Of a stretch of 64,000 bases of DNA, positions 9,691-19,282 are shown piece by piece. The stretch lies in assembly GCF_013403985.1 (NCBI RefSeq), contig NZ_JABFDF010000001.1:372001-436000 (forward strand). The letters run 5' to 3'. The notes under the pieces were generated by a model. That model saw nothing but the letters and a program-made list of their open reading frames with translations. It was not told the DNA's origin and did not search any database. Position 1 is the first letter of the stretch; each line of letters opens with the position of its first letter. Origin of the DNA: Winogradskyella ludwigii (lineage in GTDB: Bacteria; Bacteroidota; Bacteroidia; Flavobacteriales; Flavobacteriaceae). The translations under genes and the position numbers were made by a program.

Positions 9691-10703
9691 TGACTGTTAT
9701 TAATAATGCTTCATTAAAACCATTTAATACGTTTGGTATCGATGCTAAAGCAGCTTCATACTGCGATATTAATTCTATTGAAGCACTAAACACGATATTA
9801 AAAAAACAGCATTCTAATCCTCTTTTTATTCTAGGAGGAGGAAGTAATATGTTGTTAACTAAAGATATTGAAGCTTTAGTACTTCATATTAATTTAAAAG
9901 GAATTGAAGTCGTAAGCACCTCTAAAAATACCGTTATTGTAAAAGCTATGGCTGGCGAAAACTGGCACAATTTTGTACTATGGTGCTTACAGCATAATTA
10001 TGGTGGTATTGAAAATTTATCTTTAATACCAGGTAATATTGGTACAGCTCCAATTCAAAATATTGGTGCTTATGGAGTTGAGCTAAAAGATGTTTTTGTA
10101 AGTTGTGAAGCCGTAAACATAAAAGATCAGTCTGTAAAAACATTTTTAAAATCAGATTGTAATTTTGGTTATAGAGAATCCATCTTTAAACAAGGTATCA
10201 AAGGAGAGTATATTATTACGAGTGTAAATCTTGAGCTTACAACCTTAAACCATCAATTACACACAGACTATGGTGTTATTAGAAATGAATTAGACACTCA
10301 AAGTATAACGCAACCTACAATTCAAGATATTTCAAATGCTGTAATTGCCATTAGACAAAGTAAATTACCAGATCCAAAAGAAATTGGTAATAGTGGTAGT
10401 TTTTTTAAGAATCCAATTATTACTGCTGAAGAGTTCACTGAACTAGAACAAAATTTTCCTGAAGCACCTTCTTATAAAATATCAGAAACAGCTATAAAAA
10501 TACCGGCTGGATGGCTTATTGAAAAAGCGGGTTTCAAAGGAAAGCGTTTTAAAGATTATGGTGTACATGACAAACAAGCGTTGGTTTTAGTAAATTACGG
10601 CAACGCAACTGGAAAAGAAATTTTTGAATTGGCACAGTTGATTCAAAAAACAGTAAAACGATTATTTAATATTAGTATTGAAACAGAAGTGAACATTATA
10701 TAA
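9690..10703 (+). CDS. murB: UDP-N-acetylmuramate dehydrogenase MurB
   Basis: 337 aa flavoenzyme reducing UDP-GlcNAc-enolpyruvate to UDP-MurNAc in peptidoglycan precursor synthesis. The FAD-binding motifs LGGGSNML and IPGNIGTAPIQNIGAYG and the active-site GNSGSFFKNP serine segment are present, with type I MurB length. It begins at the last base of the upstream aminotransferase stop (1-nt overlap), which fixes the ATG and implies translational coupling. A hairpin terminator follows within 4 nt. Confidence 0.96.
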   Translation: MTVINNASLKPFNTFGIDAKAASYCDINSIEALNTILKKQHSNPLFILGGGSNMLLTKDIEALVLHINLKGIEVVSTSKNTVIVKAMAGENWHNFVLWCLQHNYGGIENLSLIPGNIGTAPIQNIGAYGVELKDVFVSCEAVNIKDQSVKTFLKSDCNFGYRESIFKQGIKGEYIITSVNLELTTLNHQLHTDYGVIRNELDTQSITQPTIQDISNAVIAIRQSKLPDPKEIGNSGSFFKNPIITAEEFTELEQNFPEAPSYKISETAIKIPAGWLIEKAGFKGKRFKDYGVHDKQALVLVNYGNATGKEIFELAQLIQKTVKRLFNISIETEVNII

Positions 10704-10706
10704 AGC

Positions 10707-10740
10707 AAAAGTCACAACCTAAATTGTGACTTTTGAGTTT
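10707..10740 (+). terminator. Terminator after murB
   Basis: Stem AAAAGTCACAA/TTGTGACTTTT with a 6-nt loop and short T tract, directly after the murB stop. The flanking T tract is weak, so efficiency is uncertain. Confidence 0.7.
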
Positions 10741-10813
10741 AGAATAATTTTTTTTGAAAACGCTATTAATCAAATCCCTAAGAGATAAAACCATTCTAAT
10801 TCTTTATAATAAG

Positions 10814-10842
10814 CACCTATTAGGTGTATTTAATTATATTTA
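10814..10842 (+). promoter_or_regulatory. Palindrome plus -7-like box upstream of the ECF sigma gene
   Basis: A perfect 6-bp inverted repeat CACCTA-T-TAGGTG (10814-10826) is followed 8 bp later by TATATTTA (10835-10842), one base off the Bacteroidota -7 consensus. The palindrome sits about where the -33 element would be, so it could be an operator or part of an autoregulated ECF promoter. The pattern is seen directly; function is inferred. Confidence 0.4.
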
Positions 10843-10899
10843 CGTTTATAAGTTAGCTTTAGACGTTTTAAAAGTCGAATAAAATAAGATTTTAACATT

Positions 10900-11433
10900 T
10901 TGAGTATTACACCTACTGAACAAAAAATTATCGCATATCTCCAAAAAGGAGATAAGCGTGCGTTGAATTTATTATACGAAAACTATTCTAACAGTCTTTA
11001 TGGTGTAATCTTAAAAATTACAATTAATGAAGAAATTGCTCAAGATGCGTTACAAGAAACCTTCATTAAAGTATGGAAAAATGCTTCAAAGTACGATGCC
11101 TCAAAAGCTAAACTCTTTACATGGCTGTTTCGTATAGCACGAAATACAGCTATAGATAAACTAAGAAGTTTTAATAATCGTTTCCATAAAGAAGTCCAAA
11201 TTGAAACTTCGAACGTATATATTCTACCAACAACAAATTTTAATCAAGATGTCATGGACATCAAACAACATGTTGGAAAACTAGAAGATAAATATCAAAT
11301 TGTGCTAGATGCCTTATTTTTTCAAGGGATGACACAACAAGAAGCAAGTGATGAATTAGATATTCCGCTTGGCACAATTAAATCTCGATTAAAAATAGGA
11401 TTGCGAGAACTTAAAAAAGTCTACAATCCCTAA
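10900..11433 (+). CDS. ECF RNA polymerase sigma factor (cognate anti-sigma follows)
   Basis: 177 aa sigma-70 family factor with only regions 2 and 4. Region 2 covers about residues 20-90 (YENYSNSLYGVI, DALQETFIKVWKNA, TWLFRIARNTAIDKLRS) and region 4 about 120-172 (GMTQQEASDELDIPLGTIKSRLKIGL, a clear helix-turn-helix). The start is TTG at 10900: no in-frame ATG exists before the conserved region, and the N-terminus SITPTEQKIIAYLQKGD looks native. The anti-sigma gene follows 11 nt downstream. A palindrome lies upstream near the putative promoter. Confidence 0.93.
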   Translation: MSITPTEQKIIAYLQKGDKRALNLLYENYSNSLYGVILKITINEEIAQDALQETFIKVWKNASKYDASKAKLFTWLFRIARNTAIDKLRSFNNRFHKEVQIETSNVYILPTTNFNQDVMDIKQHVGKLEDKYQIVLDALFFQGMTQQEASDELDIPLGTIKSRLKIGLRELKKVYNP

Positions 11434-11444
11434 ATTATTTGATC

Positions 11445-12236
11445 ATGGAAAAACAAATACAAAACTTTTTAAATTCCGATCTACTTAATAAGTATTTGGT
11501 TGGAGATCTTTCTTTAGAGGAATCTATAGAAGTAGAACACTTTATTTCAAACTATCCAGAAGCTGCTGAAGCTTATGAAAAACTTCAAGATAATTTAGAA
11601 ATTGTAGCAAAAGCAGGTGCTGTTGATTTACCAAATCATATGTTAGGAAACATTATGGATTCTTTAGAAGAAGCCAATGATACTAAAGTGATTCAATTAG
11701 TTCAAGACAGAAAAACCCCTTGGTATAGCATTGCAGCAAGTGCAGCAGCCGTTTTATTTGCTGCAACATCATTTATGCTTTATCAAAAAAATATTGATTT
11801 AAGTAGTGAAAACAATGTGGTTGTAGATGAAATTTTTGATCTAAGAAGCGATATTGAAAGTAACAATTCTAAATTAGATGAGTTATCTAGAGAATTATTA
11901 AAACTTAATAATCCTGATTCTAGAAAATATGTCATTAATGGTAATGCACGCGCCAAAAATTTAAAAACTGTAGCTTATATTAATTCGGTTGAAAAAACAT
12001 CTATGATTGATGTGATCACTTTACCTCAATTACCAGAAGAGCAACAATACCAAATTTGGGCTGAGTTGCAAGATAGAATGGTGAACTTAGGAATTTTAGA
12101 TGAATCTGACCGTAAGCTAAAACAAATCCCATATATGGAAGATGCATTAGCACTTAGTATTAAAATTGGTACAAAAGGAGACAACGCAAGCGAAAATGAT
12201 ACTGAAGTTGCTGAAATTTCTCTAAAAGAAAAATAA
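11445..12236 (+). CDS. RskA-like membrane anti-sigma factor
   Basis: 263 aa from ATG 11445; an in-frame TTG at 11439 is possible but less likely. The cytoplasmic N-terminal part (LLNKYLVGDLSLEESIEVEHFISNYPEAAEAYE) is the sigma-binding segment, one membrane helix covers about residues 91-110, a coiled stretch follows, and the C-terminal RskA domain includes LPQLPEEQQYQIWAELQDRMVNLG. It should sequester the sigma factor encoded just upstream and release it on an envelope signal. No Zn-binding HxxxCxxC motif is visible, so it is not a classical ZAS protein. Confidence 0.9.
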   Translation: MEKQIQNFLNSDLLNKYLVGDLSLEESIEVEHFISNYPEAAEAYEKLQDNLEIVAKAGAVDLPNHMLGNIMDSLEEANDTKVIQLVQDRKTPWYSIAASAAAVLFAATSFMLYQKNIDLSSENNVVVDEIFDLRSDIESNNSKLDELSRELLKLNNPDSRKYVINGNARAKNLKTVAYINSVEKTSMIDVITLPQLPEEQQYQIWAELQDRMVNLGILDESDRKLKQIPYMEDALALSIKIGTKGDNASENDTEVAEISLKEK

Positions 12237-12252
12237 AATACTTTTATATAAA

Positions 12253-12289
12253 AAAAAGAGGCGCAATTAAAATTGCGCCTCTTTTTTTT
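12253..12289. terminator. Bidirectional terminator between the anti-sigma gene and aqpZ
   Basis: Perfect 15-bp stem (arms AAAAGAGGCGCAATT and its complement) with a 3-nt loop, flanked by A-run and T-run, between two convergent genes. It serves both directions. Confidence 0.9.
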
Positions 12290-12304
12290 GTTGAATATTT
12301 AGAC

Positions 12305-12991
12305 TTAGTCTTTAGAGAATAAAGTTCTATGTATAATACCTCCAGCGATTGCACCTGCTATTGGAGCTACCCAAAATAACCAAACCTGAGATAAATGTGC
12401 TCCTTCAGAGAATAAAGCCTGACTTAAAGATCTTGCCGGATTTACTGACGTATTAGTAATAGGTATACTAATTAAATGGATAAGAACTAAAGCTAAACCA
12501 ATTGCTATACCTGCAAATCCTTTAGGTGCTTTTGGATATGTACTTCCTAAAATAACCAATAGAAAAAAGGCTGTTAGTATAAATTCTGCTATCAATGCAG
12601 ATGCCATACTATAACCATCTGGTGACAAATCTCCATAACCATTAGCCGCAAAACTACCTACGCCATCAAACCCAACTTTACCAGAAAGAATAACATATAA
12701 TACTCCAGCTGCTGCAATGGCACCTAAAACTTGAGAAATAATATAACCTGGTAAATCTTTAGCTTCAAATTTTCCTCCAGCCCAAAGACCTATTGATACT
12801 GCTGGATTAAAATGGGCTCCTGAAATATGCCCAACTGCATAAGCCATAGTTAATACCGTAAGACCAAATGCCAAAGCAACACCTACAAATCCAATTCCTA
12901 GTTCAGGAAATCCAGCAGCAAAAACAGCACTACCACAACCTCCAAATACTAGCCAAAATGTTCCGAAGAACTCTGCGAATAATTTTTTCAT
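12305..12991 (-). CDS. aqpZ: Aquaporin Z (water channel)
   Basis: 228 aa six-helix MIP-family channel. Both half-helix motifs are intact: GAHFNPAVS and NTSVNPARS. The region around the second motif ([17 protein letters not shown]) carries the His, Thr and Arg that in AqpZ form the narrow aromatic/arginine filter, and the long identity with E. coli AqpZ (for example [23 protein letters not shown]) argues for a water-selective channel rather than a glycerol facilitator. Monocistronic, convergent with the anti-sigma gene. Promoter not clear. Confidence 0.95.
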   Translation of the reverse strand: MKKLFAEFFGTFWLVFGGCGSAVFAAGFPELGIGFVGVALAFGLTVLTMAYAVGHISGAHFNPAVSIGLWAGGKFEAKDLPGYIISQVLGAIAAAGVLYVILSGKVGFDGVGSFAANGYGDLSPDGYSMASALIAEFILTAFFLLVILGSTYPKAPKGFAGIAIGLALVLIHLISIPITNTSVNPARSLSQALFSEGAHLSQVWLFWVAPIAGAIAGGIIHRTLFSKD

Positions 12992-13096
12992 AATTGATAA
13001 ATTAATTAGTTAATTATATATGTTTAATAGTGATGAGACACACAATCAAAGCGTTAAGTCACAACCAAAATGAACAGAAAATAAATGTAAAAGCAT

Positions 13097-13104
13097 TATC
13101 TTTG
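13097..13104 (+). promoter_or_regulatory. -7 box for the small Cys-rich gene and GT2 operon
   Basis: TATCTTTG, an exact TAnnTTTG match, 18 nt upstream of the ATG at 13123. No TTG -33 element at standard spacing. Confidence 0.5.
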
Positions 13105-13122
13105 TGAAAAATTAAGCTTACA

Positions 13123-13326
13123 ATGAAATTATTATTAATTACACTGGGATTATTAGCTTTAGCAGTAGCAGGAATTGCTATAAAAATTTGGGCTAAAAAA
13201 GATGGAAAATTTGCTGGTACTTGTGCAAGCCAAAACCCAATGCTTAACCAAGAAGGTGAAGCTTGTGGATTTTGCGGAAAATCTCCAGAAGAATATAAAG
13301 ACTGTAGTGAACCTCAACACTCATAA
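13123..13326 (+). CDS. Small membrane-anchored Cys-rich protein (unknown)
   Basis: 67 aa. Residues 1-22 form a hydrophobic N-terminal anchor or signal; the remainder is a short extracytoplasmic tail with four Cys (GTCASQ, EACGFCGK, KDCSE), including one CxxC. I do not recognise a named family. The Cys spacing suggests a metal or disulfide site, which is inference. It starts 18 nt after a good -7 box and ends 6 nt before the glycosyltransferase, so it probably shares that transcript. It reads like a real gene: consensus promoter, tight spacing and sensible composition. Confidence 0.75.
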   Translation: MKLLLITLGLLALAVAGIAIKIWAKKDGKFAGTCASQNPMLNQEGEACGFCGKSPEEYKDCSEPQHS

Positions 13327-13332
13327 GCCTTA

Positions 13333-14445
13333 ATGACGCTTTACCTATTATTATTTTATGCATTTATTGCAGTTGTTAGTGTTCAAATTATTTATTATCT
13401 CAGTTTTCTCTTCTCGTTTAGCATTAAACGTGCCGATAAACAACTAAAAAAGCATATTCCAATTTCAGTAATTGTCTGTGCTAAAAATGAAGCCGAAAAC
13501 TTAAAAAAAAACATTCCTTTAATAATTAATCAGGAGTATTCAAACTTCGAAATTGTATTAGTCAACGATAGTTCTTTTGATGATACATTAGAGGTTATGA
13601 AAACTTTTGAAGCAGACAACCTTAACATCAAACTTGTAGATGTTAAGACCAATGAAGCTTTTTGGGGAAATAAAAAGTATGCGCTCACATTAGGAATTAA
13701 AGCATCCAAACACGATTTTCTTGTTTTTACTGATGCAGATTGCGCACCAAACTCAAAGCATTGGCTAGAACATATGAGTGGCCATTTTTCTAATAAAAAA
13801 TCTATAGTTTTAGGTTATGGAGCTTATGCAAAAAAAAGGTTTTCGTTTTTAAACAAACTTATTAGGTATGAAACTGTGATGACGGCCCTTCAATATTTCT
13901 CTTATGCGAATATGGGATCTCCATACATGGGAGTTGGCCGTAACATGGCTTACAGGAAAGAATTATTCTTTAACAATTCTGGATTTAACAATCACATGTC
14001 TATAAAATCTGGTGATGACGACTTATTTATAAATGAAGTCGCAAATTCATCAAATACAGCTTTATGTTTTACTAAAGACAGCTTTACCATTTCTGAACCT
14101 AAAACATCGTTTAAAGCTTGGATACTTCAAAAACGAAGACATATTAGTACAGCTTCATTTTATAAATTGAAACATCAATTTTTATTAGGCCTATTTTTTA
14201 GCACACAATTACTATTCTGGATTCTTGGCATTTCACTTTTAGCGATAGGCTTTTCATGGCATTGGATAGTCGCTTTAATAAGCTTACGTTTTCTAATTCA
14301 ATGGCTTTGTTTTGGTTTTACAGCTAAAAAATTCGGTGAAGTTGATCTTATTATATTAGCACCAATTTTAGAATTGTTTTTAATTACTACACAATTAAGT
14401 ATCTTTATTGCTAATTTGATATCTAAGCCAAAACATTGGAAATAA
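13333..14445 (+). CDS. Family 2 glycosyltransferase, membrane-associated
   Basis: 370 aa. One N-terminal membrane helix (about 3-25), a GT-A catalytic domain starting ISVIVCAKNEAENLKKNIP with FTDADCAP as the metal-binding acidic motif, GSPYMGVGRNMAYRK (acceptor region), GDDDLFINEVA as the likely catalytic-base region and QKRRHIS resembling the QxxRW helix, then two or three C-terminal membrane helices. Donor and acceptor cannot be told from sequence; cell-envelope glycan or lipid glycosylation is likely. Its last 10 nt overlap the start of a sigma-factor gene. Confidence 0.85.
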   Translation: MTLYLLLFYAFIAVVSVQIIYYLSFLFSFSIKRADKQLKKHIPISVIVCAKNEAENLKKNIPLIINQEYSNFEIVLVNDSSFDDTLEVMKTFEADNLNIKLVDVKTNEAFWGNKKYALTLGIKASKHDFLVFTDADCAPNSKHWLEHMSGHFSNKKSIVLGYGAYAKKRFSFLNKLIRYETVMTALQYFSYANMGSPYMGVGRNMAYRKELFFNNSGFNNHMSIKSGDDDLFINEVANSSNTALCFTKDSFTISEPKTSFKAWILQKRRHISTASFYKLKHQFLLGLFFSTQLLFWILGISLLAIGFSWHWIVALISLRFLIQWLCFGFTAKKFGEVDLIILAPILELFLITTQLSIFIANLISKPKHWK

Positions 14446-14981
14446 AAGAAGCTATAAAAAAAGCAAAAAATAAAGAACAAATCGCTTTCAAATTTCTTCT
14501 AGATACGTATTGGAATGACGTCTATGCTTTTCAGCTTAAACGCACTCAAAATGAAAATGATGCTGAAGATATTACCATTCAATCCTTTTCAAAAGCCTTT
14601 GACAAAATTGCAACTTATAACGACGATTATAAATTTAAGACTTGGCTAATTACTATTTCTAAAAACATTCATATTGATTTAGTAAGAAAGCAAAAACATT
14701 CAATTAGAAATACTTCTAAAGACAACGAGGCTAATTATTTTGAAATTATTGATGATTCTCCAACTCCTGAAGACAAAATTATTACCGAACAAAATCTCGC
14801 CAATCTCTTAAGAGATATTAAAAAATTAAAACCACATTATCAAAAAGTCATTAATTTACGATTTTTCCAAGAGTTGAGTTATAAGGAAATATCAGAAGAA
14901 CTTAATGAACCCATTAATAATGTAAAAGTTAAACTACTAAGAGCAAAAAAGCTATTGGCTGCAATTATTACAAAATCTTAA
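14436..14981 (+). CDS. ECF RNA polymerase sigma factor
   Basis: 181 aa sigma-70 family protein with region 2 (residues about 15-85: FKFLLDTYWNDVYAFQLKRTQNENDAEDITIQSFSKAFDKI and TWLITISKNIHIDLVR) and region 4 (about 125-175: LRFFQELSYKEISEELNEPINNVKVKLLRAKK). The start is TTG at 14436 inside the end of the glycosyltransferase gene; no in-frame ATG precedes the conserved core, and the N-terminal residues fit the family. Unlike the sigma gene at 10900 it has no anti-sigma partner beside it; the next gene, lipA, has its own promoter. Confidence 0.9.
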   Translation: MEIKEAIKKAKNKEQIAFKFLLDTYWNDVYAFQLKRTQNENDAEDITIQSFSKAFDKIATYNDDYKFKTWLITISKNIHIDLVRKQKHSIRNTSKDNEANYFEIIDDSPTPEDKIITEQNLANLLRDIKKLKPHYQKVINLRFFQELSYKEISEELNEPINNVKVKLLRAKKLLAAIITKS

Positions 14982-15094
14982 GTATAGTTACCCTTAAAAA
15001 AAATGGATTTAATTCATTCTCTGAAAGTAAAACCTATTTACAAATCTTACGCATCATCCTTCCTATCATAAAACACTTTTTATTATTTACTTTG

Positions 15095-15102
15095 TATCTT
15101 TG
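15095..15102 (+). promoter_or_regulatory. -7 box of the lipA promoter
   Basis: TATCTTTG, an exact match to TAnnTTTG, 21 nt before the lipA ATG at 15124, giving a 5' leader of roughly 15-17 nt. Confidence 0.55.
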
Positions 15103-15123
15103 TGTATTGAAATTTAGAATTGC

Positions 15124-15996
15124 ATGGAAACCAAAGTTGCTTCAAATATTTTACCAGAACGTAAACCAAAATGGTTAAGAGTTAAATTACCTACAGGTAA
15201 AAAATACACTGAACTAAGATCCTTAGTAGATAAGTACAAACTAAATACGATTTGTACTTCTGGAAGTTGTCCCAATATGGGAGAATGTTGGGGAGAAGGT
15301 ACAGCAACATTTATGATTTTAGGAAACGTTTGCACACGTTCTTGTGGATTTTGTGGTGTAAAAACAGGAAGACCAGAAACGGTTGATTGGGATGAACCCG
15401 AAAAAGTAGCACGCTCTATAAAATTGATGCAAATTAAGCACGCTGTATTAACCAGTGTAGATCGTGATGATCTTAAAGATATGGGAAGTATTATGTGGGC
15501 TGAAACTGTAAAATCAGTGCGACGAATGAATCCTGAAACCACTCTAGAAACTCTTATTCCTGACTTTCAAGGTGTAGAAAAACATATTGACCGTATCATA
15601 GGCGTAGCTCCTGAAGTTGTATCTCACAATATTGAAACCGTAAGACGTCTAACTCGCGAAGTAAGAATACAAGCGCAGTATGATCGTAGTATGGGCGTTT
15701 TAAAATACTTAAAATCTCAAGGACAGCGCAGAACCAAATCTGGAATTATGCTAGGTTTAGGGGAAGAACGTGAAGAAGTTATTGAAACGCTACATGATTT
15801 ACGTAACAATGATGTAGATGTTGTTACGATAGGTCAATATTTACAGCCAAGTAAAAAACATTTACCTGTAAAACAATTTATTAATCCAGATCAGTTTAAA
15901 GAATACGAAGAAATTGGATTAGAGTTAGGTTTTAGACATGTAGAAAGTAGTGCTTTGGTAAGATCTTCTTATAAAGCTCAAAAACACATTAATTAA
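15124..15996 (+). CDS. lipA: Lipoyl synthase (radical SAM)
   Basis: 290 aa enzyme inserting two sulfur atoms into protein-bound octanoyl groups to make lipoyl cofactors. Both iron-sulfur sites are intact: the auxiliary cluster C-x4-C-x5-C in [12 protein letters not shown] and the radical-SAM C-x3-C-x2-C in CTRSCGFC. The C-terminal RSSY motif, which gives the serine ligand of the auxiliary cluster, is present near the end. Full family length. The stop overlaps the ATG of the GAPDH gene by one base, so the two are cotranscribed. lipB is not in the window. Confidence 0.97.
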   Translation: METKVASNILPERKPKWLRVKLPTGKKYTELRSLVDKYKLNTICTSGSCPNMGECWGEGTATFMILGNVCTRSCGFCGVKTGRPETVDWDEPEKVARSIKLMQIKHAVLTSVDRDDLKDMGSIMWAETVKSVRRMNPETTLETLIPDFQGVEKHIDRIIGVAPEVVSHNIETVRRLTREVRIQAQYDRSMGVLKYLKSQGQRRTKSGIMLGLGEEREEVIETLHDLRNNDVDVVTIGQYLQPSKKHLPVKQFINPDQFKEYEEIGLELGFRHVESSALVRSSYKAQKHIN

Positions 15997-17012
15997 TGAT
16001 AACTGTTGCTATTAATGGCTTTGGCAGAATTGGTCGTCGTGTTTTTAGACTCGCATTAAAACATCCAGAAATACAAATCGTAGCTATAAATGATTTGGCA
16101 GATGCCAAAACATTAAGTCATTTATTAAAATACGATAGCATTCATGGTGTTTTAAACGAAACTGTTTCGTTTGATGACCATCATATTATTGTAAATAATG
16201 TTTCAATTCCACTATACAATCAGTTGCATCCTAAATTAATTGATTGGTCTACAGTACAACCCGATTTTGTTATAGAATCTACAGGGAAGTTTAAAACAAA
16301 AACAGAGCTTCAACATCATATTACTAATGGAGCAAAACAGGTTGTATTATCAGTTCCGGCTTTAGAAGATGATATTAAAACAATTGTTTTAGGTGTTAAT
16401 GATACTACATTAGAGGGTACTGAAACTATTATTTCTAATGCTTCGTGTACCACAAATAATGCAGCACCTATGATTGCTTTAATAAAAGCACATCTAGGCA
16501 TAAAACAAGCTTACATTACCACCATACATTCTTACACAACAGATCAAAGTCTACATGACCAGCCTCATAAAGATTTAAGACGAGCAAGAGCCGCTGGTCA
16601 ATCTATTGTACCAACAACAACAGGTGCAGCTAAGGCTTTAACCAAAATTTTCCCTGACTTATCAGATGTTATAGGTGGTTGTGGTATTAGAGTTCCTGTT
16701 GCTAACGGATCTTTAACTGATATTACTATTAATGTAGAAAAGCCAACGACAATTAAAAAAGTGAACGAAATTTTTAAAAATGCAGCAAACAAAGAACTGA
16801 AAGGTATATTGGAATACACAGAAGATCCTATTGTTTCTATTGATATAGTTGGTAATCCGCACTCTTGTATCTTTGACTCACTTATGACTTCAGTTATTGG
16901 TAATATGGTAAAAATAGTTGGTTGGTATGATAATGAAACTGGCTATAGTTCAAGGGTTTTAGACTTAATTTGCAATTTGACGGACAAAAAAGCACTTTTG
17001 TCGAATAAATAA
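15996..17012 (+). CDS. gap: Type I glyceraldehyde-3-phosphate dehydrogenase
   Basis: 338 aa NAD(P)-dependent GAPDH. Rossmann motif NGFGRIGRR at the N-terminus, catalytic Cys in SNASCTTN (about residue 150), catalytic His in TTIHSYTTDQ, and the YDNETGYS ending. Many Flavobacteriia encode more than one GAPDH; this copy lies away from other glycolytic genes and next to lipA, so whether it works mainly in glycolysis or gluconeogenesis cannot be told. The ATG shares a base with the lipA stop. Confidence 0.95.
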   Translation: MITVAINGFGRIGRRVFRLALKHPEIQIVAINDLADAKTLSHLLKYDSIHGVLNETVSFDDHHIIVNNVSIPLYNQLHPKLIDWSTVQPDFVIESTGKFKTKTELQHHITNGAKQVVLSVPALEDDIKTIVLGVNDTTLEGTETIISNASCTTNNAAPMIALIKAHLGIKQAYITTIHSYTTDQSLHDQPHKDLRRARAAGQSIVPTTTGAAKALTKIFPDLSDVIGGCGIRVPVANGSLTDITINVEKPTTIKKVNEIFKNAANKELKGILEYTEDPIVSIDIVGNPHSCIFDSLMTSVIGNMVKIVGWYDNETGYSSRVLDLICNLTDKKALLSNK

Positions 17013-17013
17013 T

Positions 17014-17021
17014 TATATTTG
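17014..17021 (+). promoter_or_regulatory. -7 box upstream of the hybrid histidine kinase gene
   Basis: TATATTTG matches TAnnTTTG exactly and lies 20 nt before the ATG at 17042, immediately after the GAPDH stop. Confidence 0.5.
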
Positions 17022-17041
17022 CTTGAATTAAATTGAGCTAA

Positions 17042-19282
17042 ATGTCCAAAATCAAATATTATATATTTGTATTTATTACATGTTTTTGTAGTCTTATTTT
17101 TGCGCAACAAGATAGCGGAGAAGATATAGACATGCTTGGCTTACAGCTTAATGAACGCTTAAAGCAAGCAAAACTAGATACGGATCGCGGTAAATATTAT
17201 AATGCTAAAGACAACTTAGATAAAGCATTAAATATTGCTATAAAAATTGAGGATAAGTTAAATCAAGGTAAGATTCATACTAAAATAGCTAAAGTTCAAT
17301 TTTTAGTTGGAGAAGAAGATCAAGCTAATGCTTCTCTTACGAAAGCTGTTCAAATTCAACGTGAAAATGATGATTTAGGCAACCTCGCGATAACTTATAA
17401 TATTAGAGGTGTAATTCACAGTACAAAAGAAGAATATAAACTAGCCTTAGAGTATTTCACATCTGCAAAAAATTTATTTGAACAAGAAGATTTAGAAGAA
17501 TATATCTCTGAAGTTACATTAAACGAAGCTAAAGTATACATCGCCCAAGATCGTTATGAAGAAGCAAAAGCCAAATTAGACACCACTATACTTCTCGCAA
17601 AAAAACACAATCAAATGCGACGACTTGGTAGTGCTTTAATTGAAAGTGGTAAGATACACAGTGCTTTAAATAACCCTAAAATGGCTTTATCTCAAACTGA
17701 AGAAGGTCTAGCTATTGCACAGTCGAGTAAAGTTTTAGAAAATGTAAATGAAGCCTTCTTAACGCTTAGTAATATTCATGAAAAGAATAAGGACTTTAAA
17801 AATGCGCATTACTACATCACAAAACACATTCATTTATCTGACTCTATATTAAATGTAAAAAGGGCAAATATTGCACCAGGAACATCAGGTAAAGACATTA
17901 GCAATTATCAAGATGCAAAAAACGCACAACTAGTAGCTCAAATTGAAGATATAAATAAAGAAAGTGCGTTTACAAGAATAACAACTATTTTAAGTATTGC
18001 CTTAATCACCATATTATCACTACTAACCTTGTCTTTATACAAAAACAATAACATAAGGTTAAACACCAACACTATGCTTCATAAAAAGAATGATGAGCTT
18101 ATTGTTGCTAAAGAAAAAGCAGAACTGGCTTCCAAAACAAAGGCTAATTTCTTATCTACAGTTACTCATGAGTTACGAACACCTTTATACGCCGTAACAG
18201 GTCTTACTAATATGTTATTAGATGAAGAACCAAAAGAACATCAAATTCCGCATTTAAAATCTTTAAAATTCTCAGGAGACTATCTGTTAACCTTTATTAA
18301 TGATATCCTTCAAATTAATAAAATTGAAGCTAATAAAGTTGAAATAGATCCTGAACATTTCAACCTTAAAAACAAATTAGAAAACGTGATCTCTGCGCTT
18401 AGTAATTCTGCTAAGGATCAGGATACAAAAATTCATTTTGACTACGAAAAGGGATTGCCAGAAACATTTGTTGGCGATCAACTAAAAATATCTCAAATTT
18501 TAATTAACCTGCTCGGAAATGCTATCAAGTTCACAAAAGATGGTGACATATGGGTAAGAACATACAAAATTGGGCTAGAAAACAATATGTACAATCTTCG
18601 TTTCGAAATTGAAGATAATGGTATTGGTATTACAAAAGAAAAGCAAGATCACATGTTTGAGAGCTTCTCTCAAGGCTCTGTACAAATTAATAGAAAATAT
18701 GGAGGTACAGGTTTAGGTTTATCTATTGTAAAAGGGTTAATTCAAATTCTTAAAGGAAAAATTTACCTAAAGAGTGAACTTGGAAAAGGCACAACATTCT
18801 TTTTTGAGATTCCGTTAAAATATGATAAAAGCGTAGACAAACCAGAAATTGAAGACGTCGTTAAAGTTAATAAAATGAAGAGTTTGGATTTAAGTAATGT
18901 AAAAATTCTAATTGTAGAAGACAATAAAATTAACCAAATGATCACTAAAAAGATACTTAATAAAATGGGTCTGTATTGTGATGTGGTTGACAACGGAGAA
19001 GCTGCTGTAGAGCAAGTAAAAGAAGTTACCTATGATATTGTTTTAATGGATATTCATATGCCTGGCATTAGCGGATTAGAAGCTACAAAAATCATAAGAA
19101 CATTTGATAAAGATTTAACCATTTTTGCCCTAACTGCAGTAACATTAGAAGATAAAATGCATGAATTTGGAGATGCTGGTTTTAATGATATCATCTCTAA
19201 ACCGTTTAAACAAGAAGATTTTGAAACTAAGTTACATGCTGCACTTTCAGGAGAAGAAATAGTATCTAGCTACTTTAGTTAA
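17042..19282 (+). CDS. Hybrid sensor histidine kinase/response regulator with periplasmic TPRs
   Basis: 746 aa. Signal peptide (cleavage after IFAQ, about residue 21), a periplasmic tetratricopeptide region (about 25-270), one membrane helix (about 315-335), a short coiled linker, a HisKA domain with phospho-acceptor H376 in THELRTPLY, a HATPase domain (DNGIGITKEKQ, GTGLGLSIVKGL), and a C-terminal receiver with acidic pocket VEDN and phospho-acceptor D670 in LMDIHMPG. No output DNA-binding domain and no Hpt gene beside it, so it must signal to a partner elsewhere. The TPR-helix-kinase layout is common in Bacteroidota; the signal is unknown. It converges on lpxK with an 8-nt overlap. Confidence 0.93.
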   Translation: MSKIKYYIFVFITCFCSLIFAQQDSGEDIDMLGLQLNERLKQAKLDTDRGKYYNAKDNLDKALNIAIKIEDKLNQGKIHTKIAKVQFLVGEEDQANASLTKAVQIQRENDDLGNLAITYNIRGVIHSTKEEYKLALEYFTSAKNLFEQEDLEEYISEVTLNEAKVYIAQDRYEEAKAKLDTTILLAKKHNQMRRLGSALIESGKIHSALNNPKMALSQTEEGLAIAQSSKVLENVNEAFLTLSNIHEKNKDFKNAHYYITKHIHLSDSILNVKRANIAPGTSGKDISNYQDAKNAQLVAQIEDINKESAFTRITTILSIALITILSLLTLSLYKNNNIRLNTNTMLHKKNDELIVAKEKAELASKTKANFLSTVTHELRTPLYAVTGLTNMLLDEEPKEHQIPHLKSLKFSGDYLLTFINDILQINKIEANKVEIDPEHFNLKNKLENVISALSNSAKDQDTKIHFDYEKGLPETFVGDQLKISQILINLLGNAIKFTKDGDIWVRTYKIGLENNMYNLRFEIEDNGIGITKEKQDHMFESFSQGSVQINRKYGGTGLGLSIVKGLIQILKGKIYLKSELGKGTTFFFEIPLKYDKSVDKPEIEDVVKVNKMKSLDLSNVKILIVEDNKINQMITKKILNKMGLYCDVVDNGEAAVEQVKEVTYDIVLMDIHMPGISGLEATKIIRTFDKDLTIFALTAVTLEDKMHEFGDAGFNDIISKPFKQEDFETKLHAALSGEEIVSSYFS

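Noticed and set aside
14436..14445. Frameshift between the GT2 and sigma-factor genes
   Set aside because: The 10-nt overlap is a normal coupled start; both proteins are full length and belong to different families.
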